Shown: positions 14,887-24,736, counted from the first letter of the stretch. The stretch is DNA of 64,000 nt from Massilia sp. Root351 (GCF_001425045.1 NZ_LMDJ01000036.1:124001-188000); one strand, 5' to 3'. Numbers and translations: made by a program. The notes: generated by a model not told the origin, from the letters alone.

Positions 14887-15588
14887 TCAGCGCGCCTTGC
14901 GACAGGCGTACGCCATCGCGCCCAAGCCCGCCACCAGCAGCGCCAGCGTGGCCGGCTCGGGCACTTCGCGCACCGCGTAGACCTCCATCGCCGAGTAGGT
15001 GAACTGGCCGGTGCCCGCCAGGCTGCCGCCGAACGGTTCGGCACCCGGTTCGAAGCTGTAGTAGGAAGTCAGATAGGAACTGCCGCCGGTGGTCAGGTCG
15101 TCGGTCACCAGCAAGTCGGCGCCGCTGCCGAAGGAGGGGCCGCACTGCTCGCAGTTGTAGGTCTGGTGCGAACCGTAGTCGGGCACGCCCTGGTCCGGCG
15201 GCGTGGGCACCTGGCGGTACACGTGGTTGGCCGTGGCGTTGAAGATGAAGGCGGTGCGCTCCGACTCCGGCAGTGTCACATGGTCGCCGTCGGTCGAGCT
15301 CCAGCTTTGCGGGTTGTAGCCGCCGATCAGCCAGCTATTGCCGGCGCTGTCGCGCGCCATCAGCAGGGTAAACGTGGCGCCCTTGCCGTCGGCCGCAGCG
15401 TGGAAATCCTTGGCCGTGTCGCCGTCCTTGCGCACGAACACCGAGTCCAGTTGCGCGTTGGGCTTGCCCAACCAGCCCAGAAGCTGGGTCTTCAATTCCG
15501 TCGTCATGATAGGCGTGGCATGCGCCGGCACCGCCCCCAGACACCAGAGCAGTCCCGCCAGAACGGCGGTCCTCACAGCGTTCAACAT
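14887..15588 (-). CDS. PEP-CTERM exported protein with TLDc-like domain
   Basis: A 233-residue secreted protein. I chose the ATG ending at 15588 because GGAGG lies six bases upstream; it gives a clean signal peptide (AVLAGLLWCLGAVPAHA). The middle (KDGDTAKDFHAAADGKGATF, then LMARDSAGNSWLIGGYNPQSW and the ERTAFIFN segment) matches the TLDc-like domain seen in PEP-CTERM proteins. The C terminus is a standard sorting signal: VPEPATLAL, a hydrophobic helix and a CRKAR tail. PEP-CTERM proteins are cut by an exosortase and tied to exopolysaccharide. It is divergent from the lyase-like gene at 15696. Confidence 0.85.
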   Translation of the reverse strand: MLNAVRTAVLAGLLWCLGAVPAHATPIMTTELKTQLLGWLGKPNAQLDSVFVRKDGDTAKDFHAAADGKGATFTLLMARDSAGNSWLIGGYNPQSWSSTDGDHVTLPESERTAFIFNATANHVYRQVPTPPDQGVPDYGSHQTYNCEQCGPSFGSGADLLVTDDLTTGGSSYLTSYYSFEPGAEPFGGSLAGTGQFTYSAMEVYAVREVPEPATLALLVAGLGAMAYACRKAR

Positions 15589-15695
15589 TCCAGCCTCCAT
15601 CGATTCTTGCAAAAGATTTAACATTAGCACAACGGTGCGCGCCTGTCGCCACGATTGGCATATCATGCCGGGCCCATCCAAATGGAGACCCTCGC

Positions 15696-16571
15696 ATGCG
15701 TTTTATCGCCGTAGCGCTGATGCTCAGCGCCGCCCTGCCCGCATCCGCCCAGCTCATAGCGGGCCTGGGCGGGGAGATCGACACCATGGAAGCCACCCCG
15801 CTGCCGCTGCCGCCCAAGGGCGGCGTGCAAGATGAAATCAACCGCAACGCCGGGGCCAGCCTGCGCCGCTTCGACCGCTTCTACACGCTCAACGCAGGCA
15901 ATTTATCCAACGTCACCTTGGTGCCGGACCCGGCCAACGGCCGCCGCAACGTGTTCCATATGGTGCTGCGAAATACCGACCCCGACAGTGCCGGCGCCAA
16001 GCGCACCGAGGTTGTACCCACCTACGAGTATATGCGCCAGGGCGTGCGCTGGTACGCGGCCAGTGTGTATTTTCCAACGGATTGGGTCACAGAATCCGAG
16101 CCGGGCCGGCCGGTTGTGGTATTCCAGTTGAACAGCGCCAAAGGCGTGTTCGCCGGCCCGCCGCCCATGGCGCTGGAGGCGAGCGACGGGCTGCTGCGGC
16201 TGCACACCACGGCCAACCACCGCAATGCGACCGACACCACCGTCCCCACCCGGGCCAACGCCTCCGTCAAGACCGTGGTGCTGGACAAGCTGCGGCTGGG
16301 GCAGTGGTACTGCTTCGTGGTGCGTGCCGACTGGCAGCACAGACTGGGCACCGGCGCGCTGCAGTTGTGGATGAACGGCGAGCCAGCCTACGCCACCAAC
16401 AACCTGAGCAGCCACTACGCCAACGAGCTGGGCAATTTCCCCAAGACCGGCCTCTACCAGCCGGGCACCATGCACGTCGCGTCGCGCCACGTGTACACGG
16501 ACTTCGTCCACATCGGCGCGGCCGACAGTACCATGGAGGAGCTGTACGCGCGCACGCCGTGCGCCGGCTGA
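15696..16571 (+). CDS. Secreted heparin lyase I-like polysaccharide lyase
   Basis: A 291-residue protein with a signal peptide (residues 1-18, cleaved after ASA). The body looks like a beta-jelly-roll of the heparin lyase I / polysaccharide lyase family: RNVFHMVLRN and KRTEVVPTYEYMRQGVRWYA near the start, VVVFQLNSAKG and PPMALEASDGLLRLHTTANH in the middle, GQWYCFVVRADWQ and LQLWMNGEPAY later. Such enzymes cut acidic polysaccharides outside the cell; the substrate is not predictable. The ATG has GGAG eight bases upstream. It shares a 107-bp divergent promoter region with the PEP-CTERM gene. Confidence 0.75.
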   Translation: MRFIAVALMLSAALPASAQLIAGLGGEIDTMEATPLPLPPKGGVQDEINRNAGASLRRFDRFYTLNAGNLSNVTLVPDPANGRRNVFHMVLRNTDPDSAGAKRTEVVPTYEYMRQGVRWYAASVYFPTDWVTESEPGRPVVVFQLNSAKGVFAGPPPMALEASDGLLRLHTTANHRNATDTTVPTRANASVKTVVLDKLRLGQWYCFVVRADWQHRLGTGALQLWMNGEPAYATNNLSSHYANELGNFPKTGLYQPGTMHVASRHVYTDFVHIGAADSTMEELYARTPCAG

Positions 16572-16605
16572 TGCCAGCGCCGAAGCACCGGAAACGAGGC
16601 CGGCC

Positions 16606-17097
16606 CTAGGGCGCGTTCAGGTGGCGCTTCATCTGCGACAGCAGTTCGATCAACTGGCCCTTGTCGTCGGCGGACATCGGCTGCAGCAGTTCAGCCACCC
16701 AGCCTTCATGCACCGCGGCCATGTCGGCGAAGGCGCTGCGGCCCTCCGGCGTGAGCTTGACGCTGTAGGCGCGGCCGTCCTTCGGATCGGGCACGCGCAC
16801 CACCAGCCTTTCCTGCTCCAGCTGGTCGGTGATGCCGGTGATATTGCCGCCGGTGACCATCATGCGCTTGGACAGTTCGCCCATGCGCATGCCATCCGGA
16901 TGGCGCTCCAGCTGCGCCATCAAATCGAAGCGCGGCAGGGTGATGCCGAAGGTGGCGCGCAGGCGGCTGCGGATTTCGTTTTCGATCTTCACCGTGCATG
17001 AGAGCATGCGCAGCCACAGCTTGAGCGACTGGTGGTGGTCCTGCGTCAGGCGGCTGGCCAGGTCCAGGTCGTGGTCAGGGTGGTCCGATAGTGGCAT
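16606..17097 (-). CDS. MarR-family transcriptional regulator
   Basis: A 163-residue protein with a MarR winged helix: FDLMAQLERHPDGMRMGELS, then KRMMVTGGNITGITDQLEQE and LVVRVPDPKDGRAYSVKLT as the wing. Flanking helices form the dimer interface. It is 16 bp downstream of a CoA ligase gene in the same direction, so it is probably its local regulator. Related MarR proteins beside aromatic CoA ligases (BadR/CouR type) sense acyl-CoA products. Confidence 0.88.
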   Translation of the reverse strand: MPLSDHPDHDLDLASRLTQDHHQSLKLWLRMLSCTVKIENEIRSRLRATFGITLPRFDLMAQLERHPDGMRMGELSKRMMVTGGNITGITDQLEQERLVVRVPDPKDGRAYSVKLTPEGRSAFADMAAVHEGWVAELLQPMSADDKGQLIELLSQMKRHLNAP

Positions 17098-17113
17098 AGG
17101 TATCCTTGTTCAC

Positions 17114-18769
17114 TTACATTGCGCGCAGCTTGAAGCGCTGCAGCTTGCCCGTTTCAGTGCGCGGCAAGGCGGGCAGGAATTCGATGGCGCGCGGATATTT
17201 GTACGGCGCGATCTGCCCTTTCACGAACTCCTGCAGTTCGGCCGCCAGTTGCGGCGAGGCCTCGTGGCCGGGCTTGAGCACCACGTGCGCCTGCACGATC
17301 TGGCCGCGCTCCTGGTCCGGCTTGCCGACCACGCCGCATTCGGCCACCGCCGGGTGGCGCAGCAGCGCATCCTCCACCTCCGGCCCGGCGATGTTGTAGC
17401 CGGCCGAGATGATCATGTCGTCGGTGCGGGAGCGGTAGAAGAAATAGCCGTCCGCATCCATTTCATAGGCGTCGCCGGTAAGGTTCCAGCCCTGGTGGAC
17501 ATAGTCGCGCTGGCGTTCGTCGGCCAGGTAGCGGCAGCCGGTCGGCCCTTTCACTGCCAGGCGCCCGGTCACGCCGGGCCCCACTGGATTGCCGTCGCGG
17601 TCCAGGATGCAGGCCTGATAGCCCGGCACCGGCTTGCCGGTGGCGCCGGGACGGATGTCGTCGTCCGCCGCCGAAATGAAGATATGCAGCATCTCGGTGG
17701 CGCCGATGCCGTCTATCATGCGCAGGCCGGTGGCCTGCTGCCACGCTTCGCGCGTGGCCAGCGGCAGCGCCTCGCCGGCCGACACGGATTTCGCCAGGCT
17801 GGAGAGGTCGTAGCCGGCGGCCAGCGGCGCCATCTGGCGGTAGAAGGTCGGTGCGGTGAAGCACACGGTGGCGCGGTATTGCGCGATCGCCTGCAGCAGC
17901 GTTTCCGGCGTCAGCTTTTCGAGCAGCACGGTGGCCGCGCCGACCCGCAAAGGGAACAGCAGCAGGCCGCCCAGGCCGAAGGTAAAGGCCAGCGGCGGCG
18001 TGCCGATGAAGGTGTCGCCGCGCTGCGAGCGCAGCACCGAACGCGGAAAGCAGTCGCAAATGGCCAGCACATCGCGGTGGAAGTGCATGGTGCCCTTGGG
18101 GACGCCGGTGGTCCCGGAAGTAAAGCTGATCAGGCAGATGTCGTCGGCTGCCGTATCGCAGGCGTCGAAGCGGGCCGGCTGGCGCGCCATCAGCGCTTCC
18201 AGCGAGGCGGCATCGGCATCGGCATCGGCATCGGCATCGGCGTTGAACCACACCACGCTGGCTGGCAGGCCGGGCGCCGCTTCCAGTTCGGCGCGCAGGC
18301 CGTCGGCGCACAACACGGCGTTGACCGCCGCCTTGGCCATGATGGCGCCCAGTTCGCGCGCGCGCAGCAGCGGCATGGTGGGCACCGCCACCAGTCCGGC
18401 CTTCAGCACCGCCAGCACGGCAGCCGCCATCATCGGATTGTTCGCCCCGCGCAGCAGCACGCGGTTGCCGGTCTTCAGGCCCATGGGGCCGCGCAGCACG
18501 TGGGCGATGCGGTCCACCTGCTCCAGCAGATGGGCGTAACTCCAGCTCCCGCCGGCGAAGCGGACGGCGGTGCGCCCGCCCTCCCCGGCCGCCACGGCGC
18601 GGTCCAGCAGTTCGGCCACGCAGTTCAAGCGTTCAGGGTAAGCCAGTTCGGGAAGGTCGAAGCGCAGCTCGGGCCACAGCGCCGGCGCTGGCAGGTGGTC
18701 GCGCGCGAAAGTGTCTTCGTGTGCGCTGGCGTTAAGCCCCGCTGAGGGTGCGGCGTTGGGTCTGTTCAT
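17114..18769 (-). CDS. Benzoate-CoA ligase family acyl-CoA synthetase (2-aminobenzoate-CoA ligase-like)
   Basis: A 551-residue ANL-superfamily ligase that activates a carboxylic acid with ATP and joins it to CoA. The P-loop SFTSGTTGVPKGTMHFH, the GIGATEMLHIF motif, the hinge FYRSRTDDMIISAGYNIAGPEVE and the catalytic lysine region TETGKLQRFKL are all present. The GIGATEMLHIF type of motif fits the benzoate and 2-aminobenzoate group. The exact aromatic acid is not predictable. An Asp-Ala run is encoded by a five-copy hexanucleotide repeat at 18211-18240. It leads a two-gene operon with the MarR gene. Confidence 0.82.
   Translation of the reverse strand: MNRPNAAPSAGLNASAHEDTFARDHLPAPALWPELRFDLPELAYPERLNCVAELLDRAVAAGEGGRTAVRFAGGSWSYAHLLEQVDRIAHVLRGPMGLKTGNRVLLRGANNPMMAAAVLAVLKAGLVAVPTMPLLRARELGAIMAKAAVNAVLCADGLRAELEAAPGLPASVVWFNADADADADADAASLEALMARQPARFDACDTAADDICLISFTSGTTGVPKGTMHFHRDVLAICDCFPRSVLRSQRGDTFIGTPPLAFTFGLGGLLLFPLRVGAATVLLEKLTPETLLQAIAQYRATVCFTAPTFYRQMAPLAAGYDLSSLAKSVSAGEALPLATREAWQQATGLRMIDGIGATEMLHIFISAADDDIRPGATGKPVPGYQACILDRDGNPVGPGVTGRLAVKGPTGCRYLADERQRDYVHQGWNLTGDAYEMDADGYFFYRSRTDDMIISAGYNIAGPEVEDALLRHPAVAECGVVGKPDQERGQIVQAHVVLKPGHEASPQLAAELQEFVKGQIAPYKYPRAIEFLPALPRTETGKLQRFKLRAM
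18211..18240. repeat. Hexanucleotide microsatellite, five copies of CATCGG
   Basis: Five perfect copies lie inside the CoA ligase gene and encode an (Asp-Ala)n run on the minus strand. Length changes would stay in frame. Confidence 0.9.
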
Positions 18770-18859
18770 GGTCGCCCCGGATGGATGGTCGGTTCAAGTC
18801 AGCCTGTCAGGCTTACTTTAAACCTGAACTATCCTGGGAACAAGCGGATTCAAATGGAT

Positions 18860-19582
18860 TCAGTTGCCGCCGCCGATGGACTTGCGCACCAGCGCCGACT
18901 GGTGGATGACGGCGCGGATCACGTCCGACAGCACGGCTTGCACCGCGTCGCTGGACAGGAAGCCGGGAGCGAAACTTTTCAGCGCTGCCGCCGCACCGTT
19001 CAGGCCCAGCGTGACGCAACCCGCGTGCAGGCGGTCGATACGGGTTTGCGCCTCCTGCTGCTCGCCGCGCGCGAACAGCGCGTCCAGTTCGCCGCTGGCC
19101 ACGGTGAGCTGGTTCTGGAAGCCGGTCAGGTAGACCAGCAGGCGGTCGGCGTTGATGCCGAGCCGCAGCTGGGTGGCGGAAGGCGCTTCGGCCAGGTGCT
19201 CATAGCCGCTGGCGGCCTGGTCGAGGAAGGCGGTGAGGTGGATGCGCACCTGGTCGGCCTGGAAGGGCTTGACGATGTAGCCGGCCGCGCCGGCCTTGGT
19301 GGCCTGCTGTACGGTTTCCTTGTCGGTGGCCGAGGAGACCAGCACGAAAGGCACGGAAGTCAGTGCATGGTCGCCTTTGACGCGCTGCAGCAATTCCATG
19401 CCCGACAGGCGCGGCATGCGCAGGTCGCAAAAGACGATCGCGGGCCGCAGGCCGTTTTCCAGCTGCTGCCAGGCATCCGCCCCATCCTCCGCTTCCACGA
19501 TGTCGAATTTTCCGCAGCTGTCGATCAGGTGCATCAGCACCATGCGCGACACCACGTCGTCGTCCACTACCAAAACTTTCAT
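18860..19582 (-). CDS. Response regulator with receiver domain and helical C-terminal domain
   Basis: A 240-residue protein. The receiver domain spans residues 1-122 with the acidic pocket VVDDD at 5-9, phospho-acceptor D53 (FCDLRMP), switch residues at 83-84 and K105 (VKPF). The C-terminal 110 residues are helical and not DNA-binding. A segment near H186 (RIDRLHAGCVTLG) loosely resembles a histidine phosphotransfer helix but lacks the normal HxLKG motif. The gene is 102 bp after the large hybrid kinase in the same direction and is the obvious candidate partner in a phosphorelay. Confidence 0.85.
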   Translation of the reverse strand: MKVLVVDDDVVSRMVLMHLIDSCGKFDIVEAEDGADAWQQLENGLRPAIVFCDLRMPRLSGMELLQRVKGDHALTSVPFVLVSSATDKETVQQATKAGAAGYIVKPFQADQVRIHLTAFLDQAASGYEHLAEAPSATQLRLGINADRLLVYLTGFQNQLTVASGELDALFARGEQQEAQTRIDRLHAGCVTLGLNGAAAALKSFAPGFLSSDAVQAVLSDVIRAVIHQSALVRKSIGGGN

Positions 19583-19684
19583 GTAACTCTCCAGTGCCCC
19601 GCCGCATCCGTTCCGATGCGCGCTGTCAGTCAGTGTGGCCGTTCTGTGGCACTGGCGTCAATATACCCGATAAGACCGCCCCTG

Positions 19685-22600
19685 TCAGTCCGGTTGTGTC
19701 AGTCCGGCAATACCGGCGATGCCGCTGGTTCCGGCCAGTCCCGCCAGCAGCGCGCGCAGTTGCGGCATCTGCCCGCCGACATCGTCCCACGCGGCGCGGT
19801 CGGCGCACTGTTCCAGTTCGCCGCACAGATCGCGCAGCTCCGGTTCGTCCAGGTAGGCCGCGCTGCCCTTCATGCCGTGGAACAGGCGCGCCGCGCCGTC
19901 GGCGTCGCCGGCCTGGATGGCGTCGTCCAGGTCCACCAGGCGCGCCGGCAAGTCCGCCAGGAAGGCCGCGCGCAGGCGCGCCTTCAAGGGATCGTCATCA
20001 TGTCCGCGCGCCGCGCCCTGCAGGGCCGGCACCGACGGTGCGACCGGCGCCGCCGGCACGCCGAACATGGCGTCCAGTTCGTCCACGCTGGGCGCGCGCG
20101 GCGCCATGCGCGGCAGCGCGATGCCGCGCTGCAGCTGGCGCTCGATGGCGCGGCTAAGCTGGTAATGCAGCGCCGCCTCGTCGATCGGCTTGGTCAGGAA
20201 ATCGTCCATGCCGGCCGCCAGGTAGCGGCTGCGGTCTTCCTCGCTGGCGTTGGCGGTGAGCGCGATGATCATCAGTTCCTGGTCGCGCACCGGCGCGCCG
20301 TCCGGGCCGCCCTCGCGGATCAGGCGCGTGGCCGTGGGGCCGTCCATCTCAGGCATGCGGCCGTCCATCAAAATCAGGTCGTAGCGCGTGCGCGCGCAGG
20401 CCGCCACCGCCAGCAGGCCGTTGGCGGCGATGTCGACCTTGTGGCCCAGTTCCTCCAGCATCATGCGGATGATGATCTGGTTGGTGGGGAAGTCTTCCGC
20501 GCACAGCACCCGCAGCTGGTGGCTGTGCGGCTCGCGCGGCATGTGCACCACCACCGGCGGCGCCACGCCGTCGGCCAACGGCAGCTCGAAGGTAAACACG
20601 CTGCCCACGCCGGGCGTGCTGGCCACGCGGATCTCGCCGCCCATCAGCTCCACCAGCTGGCGGCAGATCGCCAGTCCCAGGCCGGTGCCGCCGTAGCGGC
20701 GCGTGGTGGTGGTGTCGGCCTGCTCGAACTTCTGGAACAGGCGCGGCATGGCGTCGGCCGGGATGCCGATGCCGGTGTCCTCCACCGTGAAGCGGATCAG
20801 GTTGGCGCCGGCGGCCGTTAAGGCCGGGCCGGCGGATCGCTGCTCCCGCAACAGCTCCACCCGCAGCCGCACTTCGCCGCGCTGGGTGAACTTGAAGGCG
20901 TTGCCCACCAGGTTCACCAGCACCTGGCGCAAGCGGGTGGGATCGCCCAGCACGTACAGCGGCAAGTCGTCGTCCAGCTCCACCTCGAAGCCGACGCTGT
21001 AGGCGGCGGCCTGCTCGCCGAACAGCGCGGCCACATTCTGCACCATGGCGCCCAGCGCGAAGTCGATATTCTCGATGGTCAGCTTGCCCGCCTCGATCTT
21101 GGAGAAATCCAGCAGGTCGTTGATGATGCCCAGCAGCGCCTGGGCGTTCACCTGCGCCCGTTCGATCTGCTCGCGGGTGGCGTCCTGCAAGGTCGGATCG
21201 CGCAGCGCGAAGCCCTGCATGCCGATCACGCCGGCCAGCGGCGTGCGCATCTCGTGGCTCATATTGGCCAGGAATTCGGACTTCTGGCGCGTGGCGTCCT
21301 CCGCCTTCTGCTTGGCGTAGCGCAGGCGCTCCTCGTTGTCCTGCAAGGCGCGGTTGGCCAGCGCCAGTTCCTCGGTGTGCAGCCGCACCTTGGCCTGCTG
21401 CTGCATCAGTTCGCCCTGCGTTTCGCGCAGCTCCTGCAGCGTTTCCTCCAGGCGCTGGTAGGCCAGCGCATTATCCAGCGACACGGCCGCATGCGCGGCC
21501 AGCGTCTGCAGCATGTCCAGGTGCACCTGGCGGTAGGCGTTCTTTTCCTTGCTCTGCACCGACAGCACGCCCACCACGCGGTCATTGACGATCAGCGGCG
21601 TGTACAGCATGGACTGCGCGTAATCGGGCTCGGTGCCGTCGGCCAGCGGCACCGGCTTGAGCTTTTCCAGGCCGGCCGGCCCCATGTAGCGGCTGTACTC
21701 GGCGAAGAAGTCGTTGATGAAGATATCGTTGCGCTGGTACCAGCACCACACGGCCAGCTGGTCCGGGTCGTGCACGTCGCGGCTGTAAGGCAGGCTGCGC
21801 ACCCCGCGCTCCATCGAGAACGGGAATTCCAGGATGCCCTCTTCCTCGCGGTAGAAGCCGACCCCGAACATGTGGGTATCCATCAGGTGGCGCACGTGGC
21901 GGTACAGCGTGCGCATGGCTTTCTCGATGTCCAGCGTGGCGCTCATCTCGCGCCCGATCTCGCTGAGCACCGAGATGTTGCGGTGCGCCTGCTCCACCGC
22001 CTCTTTCTGCAGCTCCACTTCCTGCTTCTGGCGTTCGGCGTCCATGCGGCGCTGCTCGGCCTCGGCGCGCTGCGCCTCCGCTTCCACTCGGCGCCGTTCC
22101 AGTTCCGTCTTCTGCTGCTGCAGCAGCTGGTTCTTCAGCTCCACTTCGGCCGTGCGCAGGCCCACCTGCTGCTCCAGGCGCGTCTTCTGGCCGCGCAGCT
22201 GGCGCATGCGCACGCGGTACACGCCGTAGGCGCTGCCCAGCAGCAGCAGCGCCACGCCGCCGCGGAACCACCAGGTTTTCCACGGCGGCGGCAGGATGGT
22301 GATTTCCAGCGTGGCCGCGTTGTCGTTCCAGATGCCGTCCTTGTTGGCAGCCTTCACGCGGAACACGTAGCGGCCCGGATCAAGGTTGGTGTAGGTGGCG
22401 AAGCGCTTGGCGGCGTCGGTCACCACCCAGTCCTGGTCGAAGCCCAGCAGCTGGTAGGCGTAGCGGTTGCGCTGCGGGGCGGCGTAGTGCAGCGCCGCGA
22501 ACTCCAGCGAGAACACCGAGTCCTCTTCGCGCAGGGTCAGCGCGGCGGTGTGCTCGATGGCGCTTTTGAGCACGCTCGCTGCGCCGTCCTGGCCGGCCTT

Positions 22601-24727
22601 GACGGACTTGTTGAAGATCTGGAAATCGGTGATGGCCACCGTGGGTGCCACGCTGTTCTCGCGGATCTCGGACGGCGCGAACGCGGTCACGCCGTTGAAA
22701 CCGCCGAAGTACATGGTGCCGTCCGGCGCGCGCAGCGCCGCGCCGTCGAAATAAGCGCCCTCGATGGTGCCGTCGGCGCCGGCGTAGTTGCGCATCTGGC
22801 CGGTCTGCACCGTCAGGCGTGTGATGCCGGTATTGGTGCTCAGCCACAGGTTGCCCTGCCCGTCGTCCAGGATGGCGGCCACCGCGTCGTCGGCCATGCC
22901 GTCCTTGCGCTGGTAGCGCTTGAAGCGCACCGTGCCGTCGGCGGCCTGCTCCATGCGGTTCAAGCCGCCCGCCGTGCCGACCCAGATCACGCCCTGCTTG
23001 TCCTCGTACAGGTAGTGCACCTCGTCGTGGCTGAGCGACGTGGGGTCTTTCGGGTTGTGATGGAAGTGGCGGAAGCGGCCGGTCTGCCGGTCCAGCAAAT
23101 CCAGGCCGTTGAAGGTGCCCACCCACAGCGCGCCGCGCCGGTCCTCCAGCAGGGGCCGCACCACGTTGTCGGCCAGGCTGTTGCTGTCGGCCGGGTCGTG
23201 GCGGTAGGTTTTGGCGGCGCCGGTCTTCGGGTCGTAGCTATGCAGGCCGCCGCGCGTGGCCACCCACAGCACGCCGCTGCGGTCGCCCATGATGTTGCGC
23301 ACGTTGTCGCCATCGGGGTCGCTGGGCCAGGCGCGCACCCGCTGGTAGCGGCGGGTCTCGGTGTCGAAGCGGCGCAGGCCGTTGCGTCCGCCCACCCACA
23401 GCGCGCTGCCGTTCCTGTCCTTCCACAGCGAGATCACCTGCGGATCGCGCACGTCGGCGAAATCGGGCGCCGGGTCGCGGAACACCTGGCCTTCGCCGCC
23501 GATCGGATCGTACAGCGTCAAGCCGTCGTTGTTGCCCAGCCAGAGCTTGCCGCCGCCGGCATCGACGATGGCGCGCACCTTGTTGTCGCTCAGCGAGCGG
23601 GGACGCTCGGCGTCGTGCACCAGGCGCGCGAAGCCGCCGCTGCCCAGGTCGACCCGGCTCACGCCGCTGTACCAGGTGCCCACCCACATGGTGCCCAGGC
23701 GGTCGCGGAACAGCGCCGACACATAGTTGTCGGCCAGGCTGTGCGGGTCCGTCACCTGGTGCCGGTACTGCACGAAGCGGCGCTCGGCCGGGCGCCAGCG
23801 GAACAGGCCCTCGGTCTGGCTGCCGGCCCACAGCGTGCCGTCGCGGTCCTGGTAGATGACCGTCACCACGCCCGGCTTGAGGCCCTCCTTCTCGCCCAGG
23901 CGGCGCCGCTGCGGCGTGTCGGCCCCGGCCGCCAGCTTCCATTGCTCGATGCCGGCCATGGTGCCTATCCACAGCGTGTGGTCCTTGTCCGCGAACAGCG
24001 ACAGCACCGCCTCGAAGCGCGTGTCCGGCGCCGCCTCCACCTTGAAGTGGCGGAACGCCTGCGCGCCCGGCTCCAGCAGGTCCAGGCCGGCGGCCGTGCC
24101 GACCCACAGGCGGCCGTCGGCGTCGCGCGCCAGCGCGTTGACCTGGTCGCTGCCCAGGCTGCCCGGCAGCGCGGCGTCGTGGTGCCAATAGGTGTAGCGG
24201 CCGCTGGCCGGATCGAAATGCTGCAGCCCGTCCGAGGTGCCGATCCACAGGCCGCCCTTGCCGTCGTCGACGATGGCGCGCACGTGGCGGTTGCCGTTGC
24301 CGCGCTTGGCCGGCTCGCTGGGCGGAAAATGCGTGAAACTCTGCGTCAGCGGCTCGTAACGGTCCAGGCCGCCGTCGGTGCCGATCCACATGCGGCCGGT
24401 GCGGTCCATGTGCAGCACGCGCACCCAGTTGTCGGCCAGGCTGCGCGGATCGGACACCGAATTGCGGTAAGTGATGATGCGGGCGCCGTCGTAGCGGCTC
24501 AAGCCGGCCTGGCTGCCGAACCACATGAAGCCCTGCTGGTCCTGCGCCACCGCCAGCACCGATTCCTGCGCCAGGCCGTCCTCCACGTCCAGCTGCTCGA
24601 AGCGCAAGGTGCGCGGCGGCGCGGCGGCATCGGCCGGCACGGCCGGCAGCACGCCGCCGGCCAGCACGGCGGCAGGGAGCAGTGCCCGACAGAGCACTCG
24701 GCGGAGAAGACGGCGGAAAGACAGCAC
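19685..24727 (-). CDS. Hybrid sensor kinase: beta-propeller sensor, Y_Y_Y, GAF, HisKA/HATPase, REC, Hpt
   Basis: A 1680-residue protein of the HTCS-like class. An N-terminal signal peptide is followed by about 14 two-component propeller repeats (MWFGSQAGLSRYDG and similar, residues 45-690). A Y_Y_Y domain (about 730-800), one membrane helix (about 805-825), a Gln/Glu/Arg-rich coiled coil, a GAF domain, HisKA (SHEMRTPLAGVIG), HATPase (TGLGLAICRQLVELMGG), a receiver (ILMDGRMPEMDG) and a C-terminal Hpt domain (LFHGMKGSAAYL) follow. It should sense a periplasmic ligand, perhaps a carbohydrate, and pass phosphate through its own relay. It starts with GTG nine bases after the patatin gene; a later GTG is possible. 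Confidence 0.9.
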   Translation of the reverse strand: MLSFRRLLRRVLCRALLPAAVLAGGVLPAVPADAAAPPRTLRFEQLDVEDGLAQESVLAVAQDQQGFMWFGSQAGLSRYDGARIITYRNSVSDPRSLADNWVRVLHMDRTGRMWIGTDGGLDRYEPLTQSFTHFPPSEPAKRGNGNRHVRAIVDDGKGGLWIGTSDGLQHFDPASGRYTYWHHDAALPGSLGSDQVNALARDADGRLWVGTAAGLDLLEPGAQAFRHFKVEAAPDTRFEAVLSLFADKDHTLWIGTMAGIEQWKLAAGADTPQRRRLGEKEGLKPGVVTVIYQDRDGTLWAGSQTEGLFRWRPAERRFVQYRHQVTDPHSLADNYVSALFRDRLGTMWVGTWYSGVSRVDLGSGGFARLVHDAERPRSLSDNKVRAIVDAGGGKLWLGNNDGLTLYDPIGGEGQVFRDPAPDFADVRDPQVISLWKDRNGSALWVGGRNGLRRFDTETRRYQRVRAWPSDPDGDNVRNIMGDRSGVLWVATRGGLHSYDPKTGAAKTYRHDPADSNSLADNVVRPLLEDRRGALWVGTFNGLDLLDRQTGRFRHFHHNPKDPTSLSHDEVHYLYEDKQGVIWVGTAGGLNRMEQAADGTVRFKRYQRKDGMADDAVAAILDDGQGNLWLSTNTGITRLTVQTGQMRNYAGADGTIEGAYFDGAALRAPDGTMYFGGFNGVTAFAPSEIRENSVAPTVAITDFQIFNKSVKAGQDGAASVLKSAIEHTAALTLREEDSVFSLEFAALHYAAPQRNRYAYQLLGFDQDWVVTDAAKRFATYTNLDPGRYVFRVKAANKDGIWNDNAATLEITILPPPWKTWWFRGGVALLLLGSAYGVYRVRMRQLRGQKTRLEQQVGLRTAEVELKNQLLQQQKTELERRRVEAEAQRAEAEQRRMDAERQKQEVELQKEAVEQAHRNISVLSEIGREMSATLDIEKAMRTLYRHVRHLMDTHMFGVGFYREEEGILEFPFSMERGVRSLPYSRDVHDPDQLAVWCWYQRNDIFINDFFAEYSRYMGPAGLEKLKPVPLADGTEPDYAQSMLYTPLIVNDRVVGVLSVQSKEKNAYRQVHLDMLQTLAAHAAVSLDNALAYQRLEETLQELRETQGELMQQQAKVRLHTEELALANRALQDNEERLRYAKQKAEDATRQKSEFLANMSHEMRTPLAGVIGMQGFALRDPTLQDATREQIERAQVNAQALLGIINDLLDFSKIEAGKLTIENIDFALGAMVQNVAALFGEQAAAYSVGFEVELDDDLPLYVLGDPTRLRQVLVNLVGNAFKFTQRGEVRLRVELLREQRSAGPALTAAGANLIRFTVEDTGIGIPADAMPRLFQKFEQADTTTTRRYGGTGLGLAICRQLVELMGGEIRVASTPGVGSVFTFELPLADGVAPPVVVHMPREPHSHQLRVLCAEDFPTNQIIIRMMLEELGHKVDIAANGLLAVAACARTRYDLILMDGRMPEMDGPTATRLIREGGPDGAPVRDQELMIIALTANASEEDRSRYLAAGMDDFLTKPIDEAALHYQLSRAIERQLQRGIALPRMAPRAPSVDELDAMFGVPAAPVAPSVPALQGAARGHDDDPLKARLRAAFLADLPARLVDLDDAIQAGDADGAARLFHGMKGSAAYLDEPELRDLCGELEQCADRAAWDDVGGQMPQLRALLAGLAGTSGIAGIAGLTQPD

Positions 24728-24736
24728 GGAACAGAC

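Noticed and set aside
18211..18240. Phase-variable repeat switching the CoA ligase off
   Set aside because: The unit is six bases, so copy-number change keeps the frame.
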